From Allobosea sp039673065 (GTDB lineage: Bacteria; Pseudomonadota; Alphaproteobacteria; Rhizobiales; Beijerinckiaceae): a DNA stretch of 64,000 bases. Below are positions 50,298 through 59,928 of this stretch, in pieces. The notes below the pieces were generated by a model. The model worked only from the letters and a program-made list of their open reading frames with translations. It was not told the DNA's origin and did no database searches. Within the stretch, counting starts at the first letter, position 1, and each line of letters opens with the position of its first letter. The DNA lies in assembly GCF_039673065.1 (NCBI RefSeq), contig NZ_JBDJKW010000008.1, positions 135,615 to 199,614 of the forward strand, read 5' to 3'. A program made the translations under genes and the position numbers.

Positions 50298-50930
50298 ATG
50301 CCCTTGCCGGACCCGATGACCCGCCATCCGATCCCCGGTTGGAAGGGCACCGCCTTCCTCAAGGCGATCGTCGACCATCCGCTGGTCGAGGTCGGCGACT
50401 ATTCCTACTACGACGACTCGCGCGGGCCCGAGCACTTCCTCGCCCGCTGCGTGCGCTACCATTTCGATTTCATCGGCGACCGGCTGATCATCGGGAAGTT
50501 CGTGGCGATCGCCCAGGCGGCGCAGTTCGTGATGAACGGCGCCAACCATCCGATGGGCGGCTTCTCGACCTTTCCCTTCGGCATGATCGGCTGCGAGGAG
50601 GCGCCGCCGATGACGCCAGAGCGGCTCGCGCTGCGCGGCGACATGGTGATCGGCAATGATGTCTGGATCGGCCGCGAGGCGGTGATCATGCCGGGGGTCA
50701 CCATCGGTGACGGCGCGATCATCGGCACGCGGGCCCAGGTGGCGCGCGACGTGCCGCCCTATGCGGTGGTGGTCGGCAATCCCGGCCGGGTGGTGAAGCT
50801 GCGCTTTGCGCCGGAGGTGATCGCGGCCCTGCTCGATATCCGCTGGTGGGACTGGGCGCCGGAGAAGATCGCCCGCAATCTCGCGCTGATCGCCGGCGCC
50901 GACATCGACGCGCTGCGCGCGGCCGTGTAG
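50298..50930 (+). CDS. CatB/VatD-related xenobiotic O-acetyltransferase family protein
   Basis: This 210-residue left-handed beta-helix acetyltransferase shows hexapeptide repeats in VIGNDVWIGREAVIMPGVTI and GDGAIIGTRAQVARDVPPYA, the catalytic His region NGANHPM, and FAPEVIAALLDIRWWDWAPEK near the end. Known relatives acetylate chloramphenicol, streptogramins or other alcohols, but many members have no resistance role. The ATG at 50298 has GGGGAG before it. The gene starts after the yidC terminator and ends nine bases before engB. Confidence 0.88.
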   Translation: MPLPDPMTRHPIPGWKGTAFLKAIVDHPLVEVGDYSYYDDSRGPEHFLARCVRYHFDFIGDRLIIGKFVAIAQAAQFVMNGANHPMGGFSTFPFGMIGCEEAPPMTPERLALRGDMVIGNDVWIGREAVIMPGVTIGDGAIIGTRAQVARDVPPYAVVVGNPGRVVKLRFAPEVIAALLDIRWWDWAPEKIARNLALIAGADIDALRAAV

Positions 50931-50939
50931 GCAGGGGCC

Positions 50940-51605
50940 ATGACCGAGAACACCAGCACGCCATTCACCGAGGACGAGCTCGAGACCGCCCGCAAGCTCT
51001 TCGAGGGGCCGTGGGACTTCGTCTGGGCCTCGACCCGGATCGACGACCTGCCGCCGATGGTCGGGCACGAGATCGCCTTCGCCGGCCGCTCCAATGTCGG
51101 CAAGTCGAGCCTGATCAATGCGCTGACCCGCCGCAACGCCCTGGCGCGGACCTCGCACACGCCCGGCCGCACCCAGCAGCTCAACTTCTTCCGCCAGGTC
51201 GACCATGACGAGCGCCTGAGCATCGTCGACATGCCGGGCTACGGCTATGCCGCGGTCGGCAAGGACAAGGTCGCAGCCTGGACCAAGCTGATCCACGACT
51301 ATCTGCGCGGCCGCGCCAACCTCATGCGCGTCTACGTGCTGATCGACGCCCGCCACGGCATCAAGGAGGTCGACGGAGCCGTGCTGGAGACGCTCGACAA
51401 GGCAGCGGTCTCCTACCAGATCGTGCTGACCAAGGGCGACGCGCTCAAGCCCTCCGAGCAGCAGGCGCGCATCGAGGCGACGCGCGAGGCGATCCGCCGC
51501 CGCCCGGCCGCCTTCCCCGAAGTGCTGCTGACCTCCAGCGAGAGCGGGCTCGGCGTCGCCGAGCTGCGCGCGGCCATCGCCCGCATCCTGTTCGAGCGCA
51601 GCTGA
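50940..51605 (+). CDS. engB: Ribosome biogenesis GTPase EngB (YsxC/YihA)
   Basis: EngB is an essential GTPase for large-subunit assembly. The 221-residue protein has G1 GRSNVGKSSLINAL, G2 HTPGRTQQLNFF, G3 DMPGYGYA and G4 TKGD. The N-terminal 25 residues are a little longer than in Escherichia coli. It lies in the conserved yidC-engB-argB neighbourhood of Hyphomicrobiales. Confidence 0.96.
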   Translation: MTENTSTPFTEDELETARKLFEGPWDFVWASTRIDDLPPMVGHEIAFAGRSNVGKSSLINALTRRNALARTSHTPGRTQQLNFFRQVDHDERLSIVDMPGYGYAAVGKDKVAAWTKLIHDYLRGRANLMRVYVLIDARHGIKEVDGAVLETLDKAAVSYQIVLTKGDALKPSEQQARIEATREAIRRRPAAFPEVLLTSSESGLGVAELRAAIARILFERS

Positions 51606-51695
51606 GCGCGCCGCGTCATCGAAATTTTACGCTCGCGGGCGGATGATCGCGGGCTGCCGGGCGTGCCACCGGTGCCGATCCGCCCGGAGTTCGTC

Positions 51696-52907
51696 ATGCA
51701 TGCCGTTTTCCGCCTGCTGAGCTGCTGCCTCGTCCTGGCCGCGCTGGCCGTCTTCGGCTGGTCGCGCCAGGCCGTCGCGCAGGACTGGACGCCCGCGGCC
51801 TCGGGCGTCGAATACCAGCTCCTCGCCCGCTGGGACGCCGAGCGGCTGAACAGCATCCTGACGAAGGACATGCCGGCCTTCTCCGGCCTGTCGGTGAGCT
51901 ATACCCCGGCCAGCAGCGCCATCCGCCTCTACCGCGTGCGCTATGCCTCGGTGATTCCCGAGCGCGGCAACCGGCCGACCGTCGCGACCGGCCTCGTCGC
52001 CGTGCCCGAGGGCGCGACGGGGCGCCTGCCGCTGCTCTCTTACCAGCACGGCACGGTCTATGGCCGCCAGCAGGTGCCCTCCTATCCCGATCAGTCCTCC
52101 GAGACGCAGCTGATGCTCGCCCAGTTCGCCGGGCAGGGCTATGTCGTCATCGGCGCCGACTATTTCGGGCTCGGCGATTCGCCTGAGGCCGAGGGCTATG
52201 TCGTCAAGGCCAGCCACCAGCAGGCGACGCACGACATGCTGGTCGCGTCGCGGGCGGTGCTCGCGGCGCTCAAGGTCGAGACCGGCGATCTCTTCCTCGC
52301 CGGCTGGTCGCAGGGCGGCTTCGTCACCATGGCGATGCTGGAGAAGCTCGAGGCGGCCGGTATTGCGGTCAAGGCCGCGGCGACGGCGAGCGCGCCGGTC
52401 GATGTCTTCGCCGCGCTGAACGGGTTCCTGAGCTTCCCGCGCAAGATCGACGCCTCTTGGGTGTCGACCCTGTTCATCCTCTCCTCCTTCTCCTTCGAGC
52501 ACTATTACGGCGTGCCAGGCCTCGCCCGCTCGCTGCTGGCGGAGGCGCATTACGACGCCGCCCGGCGCGCCTATGAGCGGAAGCCCGTCGAGGCCTCCGA
52601 GATCCCGACCGACCTCAAGGTCCTGATCCGGCCGGAGTATTTCGACCCGCAGTTCTTCGCCGAATCGGCCTATGGCCGGCTCGTCGCAGCGACGCAGTCC
52701 TATCGCTGGGTGGTGAAGACGCCGGTGCGCAACTATTACGGCGAGACCGACGAGGTGATCCGCACCGAGCTCGGCCGGCTGGCGATGACCTATCAGCAGA
52801 GCATCGGCAACCAGGCGGTCGAGGCGGTCTCGACCGGCCAGACCAGCCATCGCGGCACCTATGCCACCGCCGCCCCGCAGTGGAAGCGCTGGTTCGACGG
52901 GCGCTGA
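51696..52907 (+). CDS. Secreted alpha/beta hydrolase (lipase-like)
   Basis: This 403-residue predicted esterase or lipase has a signal peptide (about residues 1-28, ending AVAQ). YQHGTVYG is the oxyanion-hole loop and GWSQGG holds the nucleophile Ser, with a plausible Asp in YYGETDEVI and His in GQTSHRGTY completing the triad. It resembles secretory lipases of the LIP family fold. ATG at 51696 follows a GGAG; a GTG at 51663 would extend it. Substrate unknown. Confidence 0.86.
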   Translation: MHAVFRLLSCCLVLAALAVFGWSRQAVAQDWTPAASGVEYQLLARWDAERLNSILTKDMPAFSGLSVSYTPASSAIRLYRVRYASVIPERGNRPTVATGLVAVPEGATGRLPLLSYQHGTVYGRQQVPSYPDQSSETQLMLAQFAGQGYVVIGADYFGLGDSPEAEGYVVKASHQQATHDMLVASRAVLAALKVETGDLFLAGWSQGGFVTMAMLEKLEAAGIAVKAAATASAPVDVFAALNGFLSFPRKIDASWVSTLFILSSFSFEHYYGVPGLARSLLAEAHYDAARRAYERKPVEASEIPTDLKVLIRPEYFDPQFFAESAYGRLVAATQSYRWVVKTPVRNYYGETDEVIRTELGRLAMTYQQSIGNQAVEAVSTGQTSHRGTYATAAPQWKRWFDGR

Positions 52908-52998
52908 GGCACTGCGCCGCCGCGTCGCGGCAGGGCGGGCTTGCCTTCGCGGCCGCGCCGGGGTCTAGCGAAAGGGCCCCCGCCGCGAAAGGCCGAGC

Positions 52999-53364
52999 AT
53001 GAGCGCAGCCCGCATCCACCTGACCCTCGCAGCCCTGATGGGGCTGGCCGGCGTCGCCCTGCTCGCCGCCTCCACCCATGTCACCGGCACCGCCAATGTC
53101 GGGCTGGCCGGGCAGATGCTGCTCTTCCACGCGCCGGTGGTCTTCGGCGCGACGGTGGCGCGCAAGGCCGGCCATCTCGCCGATCTCGCCGCGCGGATCG
53201 CGCTCAGCGCCATCATCCTCGGCGCCTGCCTGTTCGCGGCCGATCTGTCGCGGCGCGGCTTTTCGGGCGTGGCGCTGTTCCCGCGCGCCGCGCCGACCGG
53301 CGGCTGGTTCATGCTCATGGGCTGGCTCGGCCTGGCGCTCTCGGCGGCCGTCCGGCGCGGCTGA
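52999..53364 (+). CDS. DUF423-like small membrane protein
   Basis: This 121-residue protein has four hydrophobic segments and begins with LTLAALMGLAGVALLAASTH. The ending GGWFMLMGWLGLALSAAV matches the layout of DUF423 (YgdD) proteins: an N-terminal helix, a His in the second region (LFHAP), then LxxGxxLFAAD. Function is unknown. The start is ATG at 52999 with CCGAGC before it. It sits between the hydrolase and argB. Confidence 0.72.
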   Translation: MSAARIHLTLAALMGLAGVALLAASTHVTGTANVGLAGQMLLFHAPVVFGATVARKAGHLADLAARIALSAIILGACLFAADLSRRGFSGVALFPRAAPTGGWFMLMGWLGLALSAAVRRG

Positions 53365-53464
53365 ACAGAGCGCGAATGTGGCCGGGGTGCTTCCTCCGCC
53401 CGGCGTCTTCCGCTAGAAGCCGCAGCCGGCGCGGCCGCCTTCCGCGTCCTCGCGGAGCCCGTCC

Positions 53465-54361
53465 ATGACCACGCCCCACAATCTCACGCCCTCGCAAGCC
53501 GCCGATCTGCTGGTCCAGGCCCTGCCGCACATGCAGCGCTACGACCAGGAGGTGATCGTCATCAAATACGGCGGCAACGCCATGGGTGACGCGGCCACCG
53601 CCGAGGACTTCGCCGAGGACGTCGTGCTGCTAGAGCAGTCCGGCCTCAAGCCGGTGGTCTGCCATGGCGGCGGCCCGCAGATCGCCCGCATGCTCGACAA
53701 GCTGGGCATCAAGTCCGAGTTCAAGCAGGGCCTGCGCGTCACCGACGCCGCCACCGTCGACGTGGTCGAGATGGTGCTGGCCGGCTCGGTCAACAAGGAG
53801 ATCGTCGGCTACATCTCGCGCGAGGGCGGCAAGGCGATCGGGCTCTGCGGCAAGGACGGCAACATGGTCGTCGCCCGCAAGGCGACCCGCACCATCGTCG
53901 ATCCCGATTCCAAGATCGAGCAGGTGCTCGACCTCGGTTTCGTCGGCGAGCCCGACAAGGTCGACACAAGCGTGCTCGACTCGGTGCTGAAGGCGGAGCT
54001 GATCCCCGTCCTGGCGCCGGTCTGCGCCGGGGCGGACGGCCAGACCTACAACGTCAACGCCGATACCTTCGCAGGCGCGATCGCCGGCGCGCTCAACGCC
54101 AAGCGCCTGCTGCTGCTGACCGACGTGCCGGGCGTGCTCGACAAGAACAAGACGCTGATCCCGGAGCTGACGGTCGAGCAGTGCCGCCGGCTGATCGCGG
54201 ACGGCACCATCTCCGGCGGCATGATCCCGAAGATCGAGACCTGCATCTACGCGCTGGAAAAGGGCGTCGAGGCGGTGGTGATCCTCGACGGCAAGGTACC
54301 GCATGCGGCGCTGATCGAGCTGTTCACCGACACCGGCTCGGGCACTATCATCCGGATGTGA
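53465..54361 (+). CDS. argB: Acetylglutamate kinase
   Basis: ArgB phosphorylates N-acetylglutamate in arginine synthesis. The 298-residue protein has VIKYGGNAMGD (phosphate Lys), VVCHGGGPQI, the acetylglutamate-binding GLRVTDAATV and C-terminal GGMIPKIETCIYALEKGV. Length and N-terminal helix suggest the hexameric arginine-sensitive form. The ATG follows CGGAGC. It lies 101 bp after the DUF423-like gene. Confidence 0.97.
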   Translation: MTTPHNLTPSQAADLLVQALPHMQRYDQEVIVIKYGGNAMGDAATAEDFAEDVVLLEQSGLKPVVCHGGGPQIARMLDKLGIKSEFKQGLRVTDAATVDVVEMVLAGSVNKEIVGYISREGGKAIGLCGKDGNMVVARKATRTIVDPDSKIEQVLDLGFVGEPDKVDTSVLDSVLKAELIPVLAPVCAGADGQTYNVNADTFAGAIAGALNAKRLLLLTDVPGVLDKNKTLIPELTVEQCRRLIADGTISGGMIPKIETCIYALEKGVEAVVILDGKVPHAALIELFTDTGSGTIIRM

Positions 54362-54368
54362 GCGGCAC

Positions 54369-54398
54369 GGCCGCCGCCGCGTCCCGCGGACGGCGGCC
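54369..54398 (+). terminator. GC-rich hairpin after argB
   Basis: GGCCGCCG (54369-54376) and CGGCGGCC (54391-54398) form an 8 bp stem starting 7 bp after the argB stop. No T-run follows, so intrinsic termination is doubtful. Confidence 0.3.
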
Positions 54399-54470
54399 AT
54401 CGCAACGAGTTCGCAAGAACCTTGCCCGAAGCTTGCATGTCCTGATGGCGACCCCACATGACATGCCCCG

Positions 54471-55241
54471 ATGATACAGAACAACGCACCGTCCGCCGCT
54501 CAGCTTCCGCCGCGGCTCCTGCCGCAGGAGGCGTTCGGGCATGTCGATCACTGGATCTTCGACCTCGACAACACGCTCTACTCGCATGAGGCGCGCGTCT
54601 GGCCGCAGGTCGACGAGCGCATCACGCTCTTCCTCGGCGAGCTCTTCGGGCTCGACGGCATGTCCTCGCGCGCGCTGCAGAAATACTATTACCAGCGCTA
54701 CGGCACGACGCTGAAGGGGCTGATGGAGGAGCACCGGATCGATCCGGACGACTTCCTCGCCTTCGCCCACGAGATCGACCTCTCGCTGCTCGATCCCAAC
54801 CCCGTGCTGGGCGAGGCGATCGCCGCGCTGCCGGGCCGCAAGCTGATCCTGACCAACGGCTCGCGCGGCCATGCCGAAAACGTCGCCGGCAAGCTCGGTA
54901 TCCTGAACCATTTCGAGGACATCTTCGACATCGTCAATGCCGGCTTTACGCCCAAGCCCGAGCGCTCGACTTACGAGACCTTCCTCGCCAAGCACGCGGT
55001 CGATCCGGCCCGCGCCGCGATGTTCGAGGATATCGAGCGCAACCTGATCGTGCCGAGCGCGATGGGGATGAAGACCGTGCTGATCGTGCCGCGCACGCCC
55101 GACCCCTTCCGCGAGGCCTGGGAGCAGGCGGCGGTCGAGGCCGGCCATGTGCATTTCGTCACCGACGATCTCGCCGGCTTCCTCTCGCCGCTGACGCGCC
55201 CGGGCGAGGCCGTCCCGGTCGCCGGTCCGCCGGTGGCTTGA
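54471..55241 (+). CDS. HAD-family pyrimidine 5'-nucleotidase
   Basis: This 256-residue phosphatase similar to yeast SDT1/PHM8-type nucleotidases has motif I FDLDNTLYSH, motif II ILTNGSRGH, Lys in FTPKPERS and motif IV MFEDIERNL. The cap region includes KYYYQRYGTTLKGLMEEH, typical of this subfamily. It would remove phosphate from UMP or CMP-like nucleotides. It is part of the conserved argB-nucleotidase-dapD block. Confidence 0.92.
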   Translation: MIQNNAPSAAQLPPRLLPQEAFGHVDHWIFDLDNTLYSHEARVWPQVDERITLFLGELFGLDGMSSRALQKYYYQRYGTTLKGLMEEHRIDPDDFLAFAHEIDLSLLDPNPVLGEAIAALPGRKLILTNGSRGHAENVAGKLGILNHFEDIFDIVNAGFTPKPERSTYETFLAKHAVDPARAAMFEDIERNLIVPSAMGMKTVLIVPRTPDPFREAWEQAAVEAGHVHFVTDDLAGFLSPLTRPGEAVPVAGPPVA

Positions 55242-55254
55242 GCGGCGCGCCGGC

Positions 55255-55545
55255 TCAATCGTCCCAGAGCGAGCCGCTGCGGCAGCGATAGCCGACCATG
55301 CATTGCGGCGTGTCACGCGTCGGCACGAAGGCTGGGTCGATGAACTCGTCGATCTGGCAGAAGCTGCGGTCGCGCACGAAGCGGTCATAGGTGAAGCCGC
55401 CCGTGCCCAGCACAACCGCGCCGCGCGCCGCCACCATCTGCCGGCTGGCCTCGCAACTCATCGCCGGCGTCTGTGGTCGCGCCTGCGCGAGGGCGCCGGC
55501 CGTGCCGGCGAGCAGGAGAACGAGTGTGCAGATGAGACGGCGCAT
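55255..55545 (-). CDS. Small secreted cysteine-containing protein
   Basis: This 96-residue protein begins with a clear signal peptide (MRRLICTLVLLLAGTAGALA, cleaved near residue 20). The mature part has four cysteines (about 31, 63, 82, 88), likely paired as disulfides, and GGFTYDRFVRDRSFCQID. No known domain is recognised. GAGGACATCGCC precedes the ATG. It is convergent with the nucleotidase gene, 13 bp apart. Several rhizobial genomes carry similar short secreted proteins near dapD, but this is from memory of family style. Confidence 0.75.
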   Translation of the reverse strand: MRRLICTLVLLLAGTAGALAQARPQTPAMSCEASRQMVAARGAVVLGTGGFTYDRFVRDRSFCQIDEFIDPAFVPTRDTPQCMVGYRCRSGSLWDD

Positions 55546-55693
55546 GGCGATGTCCTCGAGGTGGGATCGGCAATCCCGGGATCGGCTGCCCTTGTAACAC
55601 GCGCGCGGGCCCTGCGTTCCGGCAGCGCTTGACGCCGCCGCCGGCATCCGCCATCGCCTCCTGACGACCTCACGACACCGCCGGAGTGCCCCG

Positions 55694-56536
<843 letters not shown>

Positions 56537-56564
56537 CGCAGCCGGCGCGAGCGCCGCAAAGCAA

Positions 56565-56597
56565 AGGGGCGGTCCCGCGCGGGACCGCCCCTGTTTC
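56565..56597. terminator. Bidirectional terminator between dapD and DUF1269 gene
   Basis: A perfect 12 bp stem AGGGGCGGTCCC / GGGACCGCCCCT with loop GCGC is followed by GTTTCG. It lies between convergent genes and would serve both directions. Confidence 0.75.
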
Positions 56598-56621
56598 GTT
56601 CTGGCGGGCTGCTGCCGGCGA

Positions 56622-57173
56622 TCAGGTCGCGGGCGCCGGGTCCGCCGCGCCGCCCGGCGTGGCGGTGGCCGGCGCCGCCTGCACGGCCGGGGAGGCGGCC
56701 AGCGCGTCGCGCAGCTTCTGCTCCTGGGTGTGGTCGAGCGAGGTCTTCATCACTACGCCGCCCGAGCCCTTGATCGCTTCCAGAACCTTGTCGCCCGTGA
56801 CCTTCTGCACCAGGACGAACAGAGCCGCATTGCCGGGCTGCAGGCTGGAGGAGAGCTCCTTCATGAACTGGTCGTTGACGCCGTAATCGGTCAGCGCGCC
56901 GCCGAGCGCGCCCGAGGCGGCGCCGATCGCCGCGCCAAAGATCGGCATCAGGAAGATCGCGCCGATCAGCAGGCCCCAGAAGCCGCCGGACGCCGCGCCG
57001 AGCGCGGTGGTGTTGAGCAGCTGGTTCAGCTTCACCTTGCCGTCGTCGTGCATCACCGCGATGGCGGCGTCACCGATCTGGATCAGGTACTGCTTCTGCA
57101 GGTCGAAGAGCTTCAGGCGCATCTCCTCGGCCTTGGCCTCGGTCGGATAGACGATGACGACGAGATCGGACAT
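56622..57173 (-). CDS. DUF1269 family membrane protein
   Basis: This 183-residue protein starts with a ferredoxin-like part (LVVIVYPTEAKAEEMRLKLF), then a hydrophobic glycine-rich segment (about 65-95) and GVNDQFMKELSSSLQPGNAALFVLV, which mark the DUF1269 family. Its C-terminus is Ala/Pro-rich. Function unknown; family members are often stress-related. It is convergent with dapD. Start at 57173; AATGCCCGCAATGTCC holds no obvious ribosome site. Confidence 0.85.
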   Translation of the reverse strand: MSDLVVIVYPTEAKAEEMRLKLFDLQKQYLIQIGDAAIAVMHDDGKVKLNQLLNTTALGAASGGFWGLLIGAIFLMPIFGAAIGAASGALGGALTDYGVNDQFMKELSSSLQPGNAALFVLVQKVTGDKVLEAIKGSGGVVMKTSLDHTQEQKLRDALAASPAVQAAPATATPGGAADPAPAT

Positions 57174-57290
57174 TGCGGGCCTCCGGCTACGGGCAGCGGA
57201 TCCTGTCGCGGGTTTGCGACGGCTCTGCGACCATACTGCCGCCGAGCATGCTGCCAACCGCCGGGTTCCGGCAAGGTTCCATGGCTGCGG

Positions 57291-58784
57291 CTATTCGGCC
57301 GCGACCTCGCGCGCCGCCTGCACCGCATTGCCGCGCAGCGGCAGTTCCTTCATCCGCAGCAGGAAGAACAGCGCCAGCGCGAACCCGGCGAAGGTCGCGG
57401 CGAAGACGTACTGGAACAGCCGGACCATGGTCTCGCGCGCCACGCTGCCGAGCTGCAGCGCCTCGGCGTGGAGGCCGGGCCCGCTCGCCCCGATGCCGCC
57501 GATCACGATCGCGCCGAACACCGCCACGATCAGCGCGCCGCCGATCTGGCGGAAGAAATTGGCGGTGGCGGTCGCGGTGCCGAGCTGGTGCAGCGGCACC
57601 GCGTTCTGGATCGAGACCGTCGCCACCGGCAGCAGCATGCCGAAGCCGACGCTGATCACGCCGAGCAGCAGGCAGAAGGCGACGAGCGGCAGGCGCCCTG
57701 CGAAGGCGATCAGCACCGCCGTGCCGAGGAGCGCGACGCAGAGCCCGGCCACCGGCACGCGCTTGTAGTGCACCAGCCGGGTCAGCGCACGGCCCGAGCT
57801 GGTGGCGCCGATCACCGTGCCGCAGGTCAGCGGCAGCAGGCCGAGGCCCGAGCGCGCCGCCGACAGCCCCGCCACCGTCTCGAAATACAGCGGCAGGTAG
57901 ATGGTCAGCCCGATGAAGGTGCCCATGCCGAAGCCGGCGGCGATCGTGCCGTGGCGCACCACGGGATTGGCGAGGATGGCGAGCGGGATCAGCGGCTCCC
58001 GCGCTGTCCGCAGGCGCCAGCCGAAGCAGGCCCAGAGCAGAGCCGAGCCGGCGACGAGGCCGAGGATCTGCGGCGAGCCCCAGGGGAAGCGCACCCCGCC
58101 CCAGGACAGCGCCAGCAGCAGCGTCATGGTCGCGCCGGTCATCAGCAGCGCGCCCAGCACGTCGAGCGCATGCCGGCGCTCATGGCGCGGCAGGCGGCGC
58201 AGCGCCCGGTCGGTCATCAGATAGGCGAGCAGGCCGAGCGGCAGATTGATCCAGAAGATCACCGACCAGTGCAGCGTCTCGGCGATCAGCCCGCCCAGCA
58301 CCGGGCCGAGCAGCGAGGAGGAGAAGAACACGCTGGCGATGTAGACCTGATAGCGTCCGCGCTCGCGCGGCGGCACCATGTCGCCGATGATGGTCTGCGC
58401 CAGCGCGATCAGCCCGCCGCCGCCGAGCCCCTGCAGGAAGCGCGCGACCACCAGCAGCCAGAGCGAGGGCGCCAGCGCGCAGGCGGCCGATCCGAGCACG
58501 AAGATCACGATGCCGCCCAAGAGCACGACGCGCCGGCCGTGGATGTCGGCGAGCTTGCCGTAGAGCGGCGTCACCGCCGTCGAGGCGAGCAGGTAGGAGG
58601 TCACCACCCAGGGCAGATGGGTGACGTCGCCGAGCTCGCGCCCGATCGTCGGCATCGCGGTGGCGACGATGGTCTGGTCGAGCGCCGCCAGGAACATGGC
58701 GAGCATGATCCCCAGCATGATCTTGCGGATATCGGCATGGGAGAGGGCGGCCTGAGTCGGCTGGGTCTCGGCGCGCTGGTCCAT
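57291..58784 (-). CDS. DHA2-family MFS multidrug exporter
   Basis: This 497-residue transporter with about 14 membrane segments belongs to the EmrB/QacA (DHA2) family. Visible are AALDQTIVATAMPTIGREL (motif D1), WVVTSYLLASTAVTPLYGKL, GKLADIHGRR (motif A), and the antiporter motif C region near FSSSLLGPVLGG. It exports drugs or toxic compounds with proton exchange. The start at 58784 is chosen; an upstream frame to 58829 is possible. It is divergent from glpR; a 10 bp inverted repeat lies between them. Confidence 0.9.
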   Translation of the reverse strand: MDQRAETQPTQAALSHADIRKIMLGIMLAMFLAALDQTIVATAMPTIGRELGDVTHLPWVVTSYLLASTAVTPLYGKLADIHGRRVVLLGGIVIFVLGSAACALAPSLWLLVVARFLQGLGGGGLIALAQTIIGDMVPPRERGRYQVYIASVFFSSSLLGPVLGGLIAETLHWSVIFWINLPLGLLAYLMTDRALRRLPRHERRHALDVLGALLMTGATMTLLLALSWGGVRFPWGSPQILGLVAGSALLWACFGWRLRTAREPLIPLAILANPVVRHGTIAAGFGMGTFIGLTIYLPLYFETVAGLSAARSGLGLLPLTCGTVIGATSSGRALTRLVHYKRVPVAGLCVALLGTAVLIAFAGRLPLVAFCLLLGVISVGFGMLLPVATVSIQNAVPLHQLGTATATANFFRQIGGALIVAVFGAIVIGGIGASGPGLHAEALQLGSVARETMVRLFQYVFAATFAGFALALFFLLRMKELPLRGNAVQAAREVAAE

Positions 58785-58855
58785 GCGGTGTCCGTGGCGG
58801 GGAAGAGGGCGGGGAGCGTGCCCGGACAATAGGGAGCCGCACGGGCCCGGGCCAG

Positions 58856-58920
58856 ACGATCCGCCGCAGGGCCGCCCGGCTCGCAGGGCGGGTCATCATG
58901 GCGCGACTGTGGCGGATCGT
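58856..58920. promoter_or_regulatory. 10 bp inverted repeat between MFS and glpR genes
   Basis: ACGATCCGCC (58856-58865) and GGCGGATCGT (58911-58920) form a perfect 10 bp inverted repeat 45 bp apart in the 248 bp divergent region. A further weaker copy (GTGGCGGACCG) follows. Could be two operator sites or a looping pair; nothing known is recognised. Confidence 0.35.
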
Positions 58921-59032
58921 GTCGCGCCGCACGCCGGGTCTTGTGGCGGACCGGCCGGGCAGGCGAGGATGGTGCCCTGCCCGCCCCGTCCGCGCGACAG
59001 GCGGGCCGGCCTGCCGCCGAGGAGTTTTCGCC

Positions 59033-59827
59033 ATGGACAGTCTCACCCCGCGCCAGCGCGAGATCGTGGCGCTGGCGCGCGAGCAGGGGCGTGTCGGCGT
59101 CGAGGAGCTCTCTGCCCGCTACGGCGTCAGCCTCCAGACCATCCGCAAGGACCTGAACCAGCTCTGCGCCATGCGCGCGATGTCGCGCGTCCATGGCGGG
59201 GCTGTGGTGGCCTCCAGCATCGAGAACCTCGCCTATGAGGCGCGCCGCTTCATTGCGCCGGACGAGAAGGCGGCGATCGGCAGGGCGGCCGCCGCGCTGA
59301 TTCCCGACGGCTCCTCGCTCTTCCTCAACATCGGCACCACGACGGAGGAGGTGGCGCGGGCGCTGGCAAACCATTCGGGCCTGCTGGTCATCACCAACAA
59401 CCTGCATGTCGCGACGCTGCTCTATCCGCACCCGCATATCGAGGTGATCGTCGCCGGCGGCGCGGTGCGCCGCTCGGATGGCGGGGTGGTCGGGGCTTCG
59501 GCGGTCGAGCTGATCCGCCAGTTCAAGGTCGACTATGCGGTAATCGGCACCTCCGCCATCGACGAGGAGGGCACGCTGCTCGACTACGACCATCAGGAGG
59601 TCAAGGTGGCGCAGGCGATCATCGGCAATGCCCGCCGCCGCATCCTCGTCGCCGACGCCAGCAAGCTCAGCCGCGCCGCGCCCGTGCGCATCGCCCATCT
59701 GCGCGATCTCGACGTCTTCGTCACCGACCGGCTCGCCTCGGAGCGCCTGCGCGCGCTGTGCCGTGCGGAGGAGGTGGCGGTGGTCGAGGCGCTCACCGCG
59801 GCGCATGCCGACGATACGGTCGCTTGA
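59033..59827 (+). CDS. glpR: DeoR-family regulator of glycerol-3-phosphate genes
   Basis: This 264-residue repressor of the DeoR family has helix-turn-helix RQREIVALAREQGRVGVEEL then VSLQTIRKDLNQLCAM, and sensor domain LFLNIGTTTEEVARAL and VIGTSAIDEEGTLLDYDHQEV. The adjacent glpD gene supports assignment as GlpR, which senses glycerol 3-phosphate. The ATG follows GAGGAG. TTTCG repeats just after its stop, before glpD, are likely its operators. Confidence 0.9.
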   Translation: MDSLTPRQREIVALAREQGRVGVEELSARYGVSLQTIRKDLNQLCAMRAMSRVHGGAVVASSIENLAYEARRFIAPDEKAAIGRAAAALIPDGSSLFLNIGTTTEEVARALANHSGLLVITNNLHVATLLYPHPHIEVIVAGGAVRRSDGGVVGASAVELIRQFKVDYAVIGTSAIDEEGTLLDYDHQEVKVAQAIIGNARRRILVADASKLSRAAPVRIAHLRDLDVFVTDRLASERLRALCRAEEVAVVEALTAAHADDTVA

Positions 59828-59863
59828 GTTTCGCTTTCAGTTTCGTTTCTGGTTGATCGAAAC
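59828..59863. promoter_or_regulatory. TTTCG repeats, likely GlpR operators
   Basis: GTTTCGCTTTCA (59828-59839) and GTTTCGTTTCTG (59840-59851) are tandem on a 12 bp step, followed by the inverse CGAAAC (59858-59863). Such TTTCG repeats are typical DeoR/GlpR targets. They lie 65-100 bp before glpD. Confidence 0.55.
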
Positions 59864-59928
59864 TCGATTTCGCGCTATCAGCGGCGATACGGGCCGGCTG
59901 TCTCGTGCCCGTGGTCAGGGAGGGCGTC

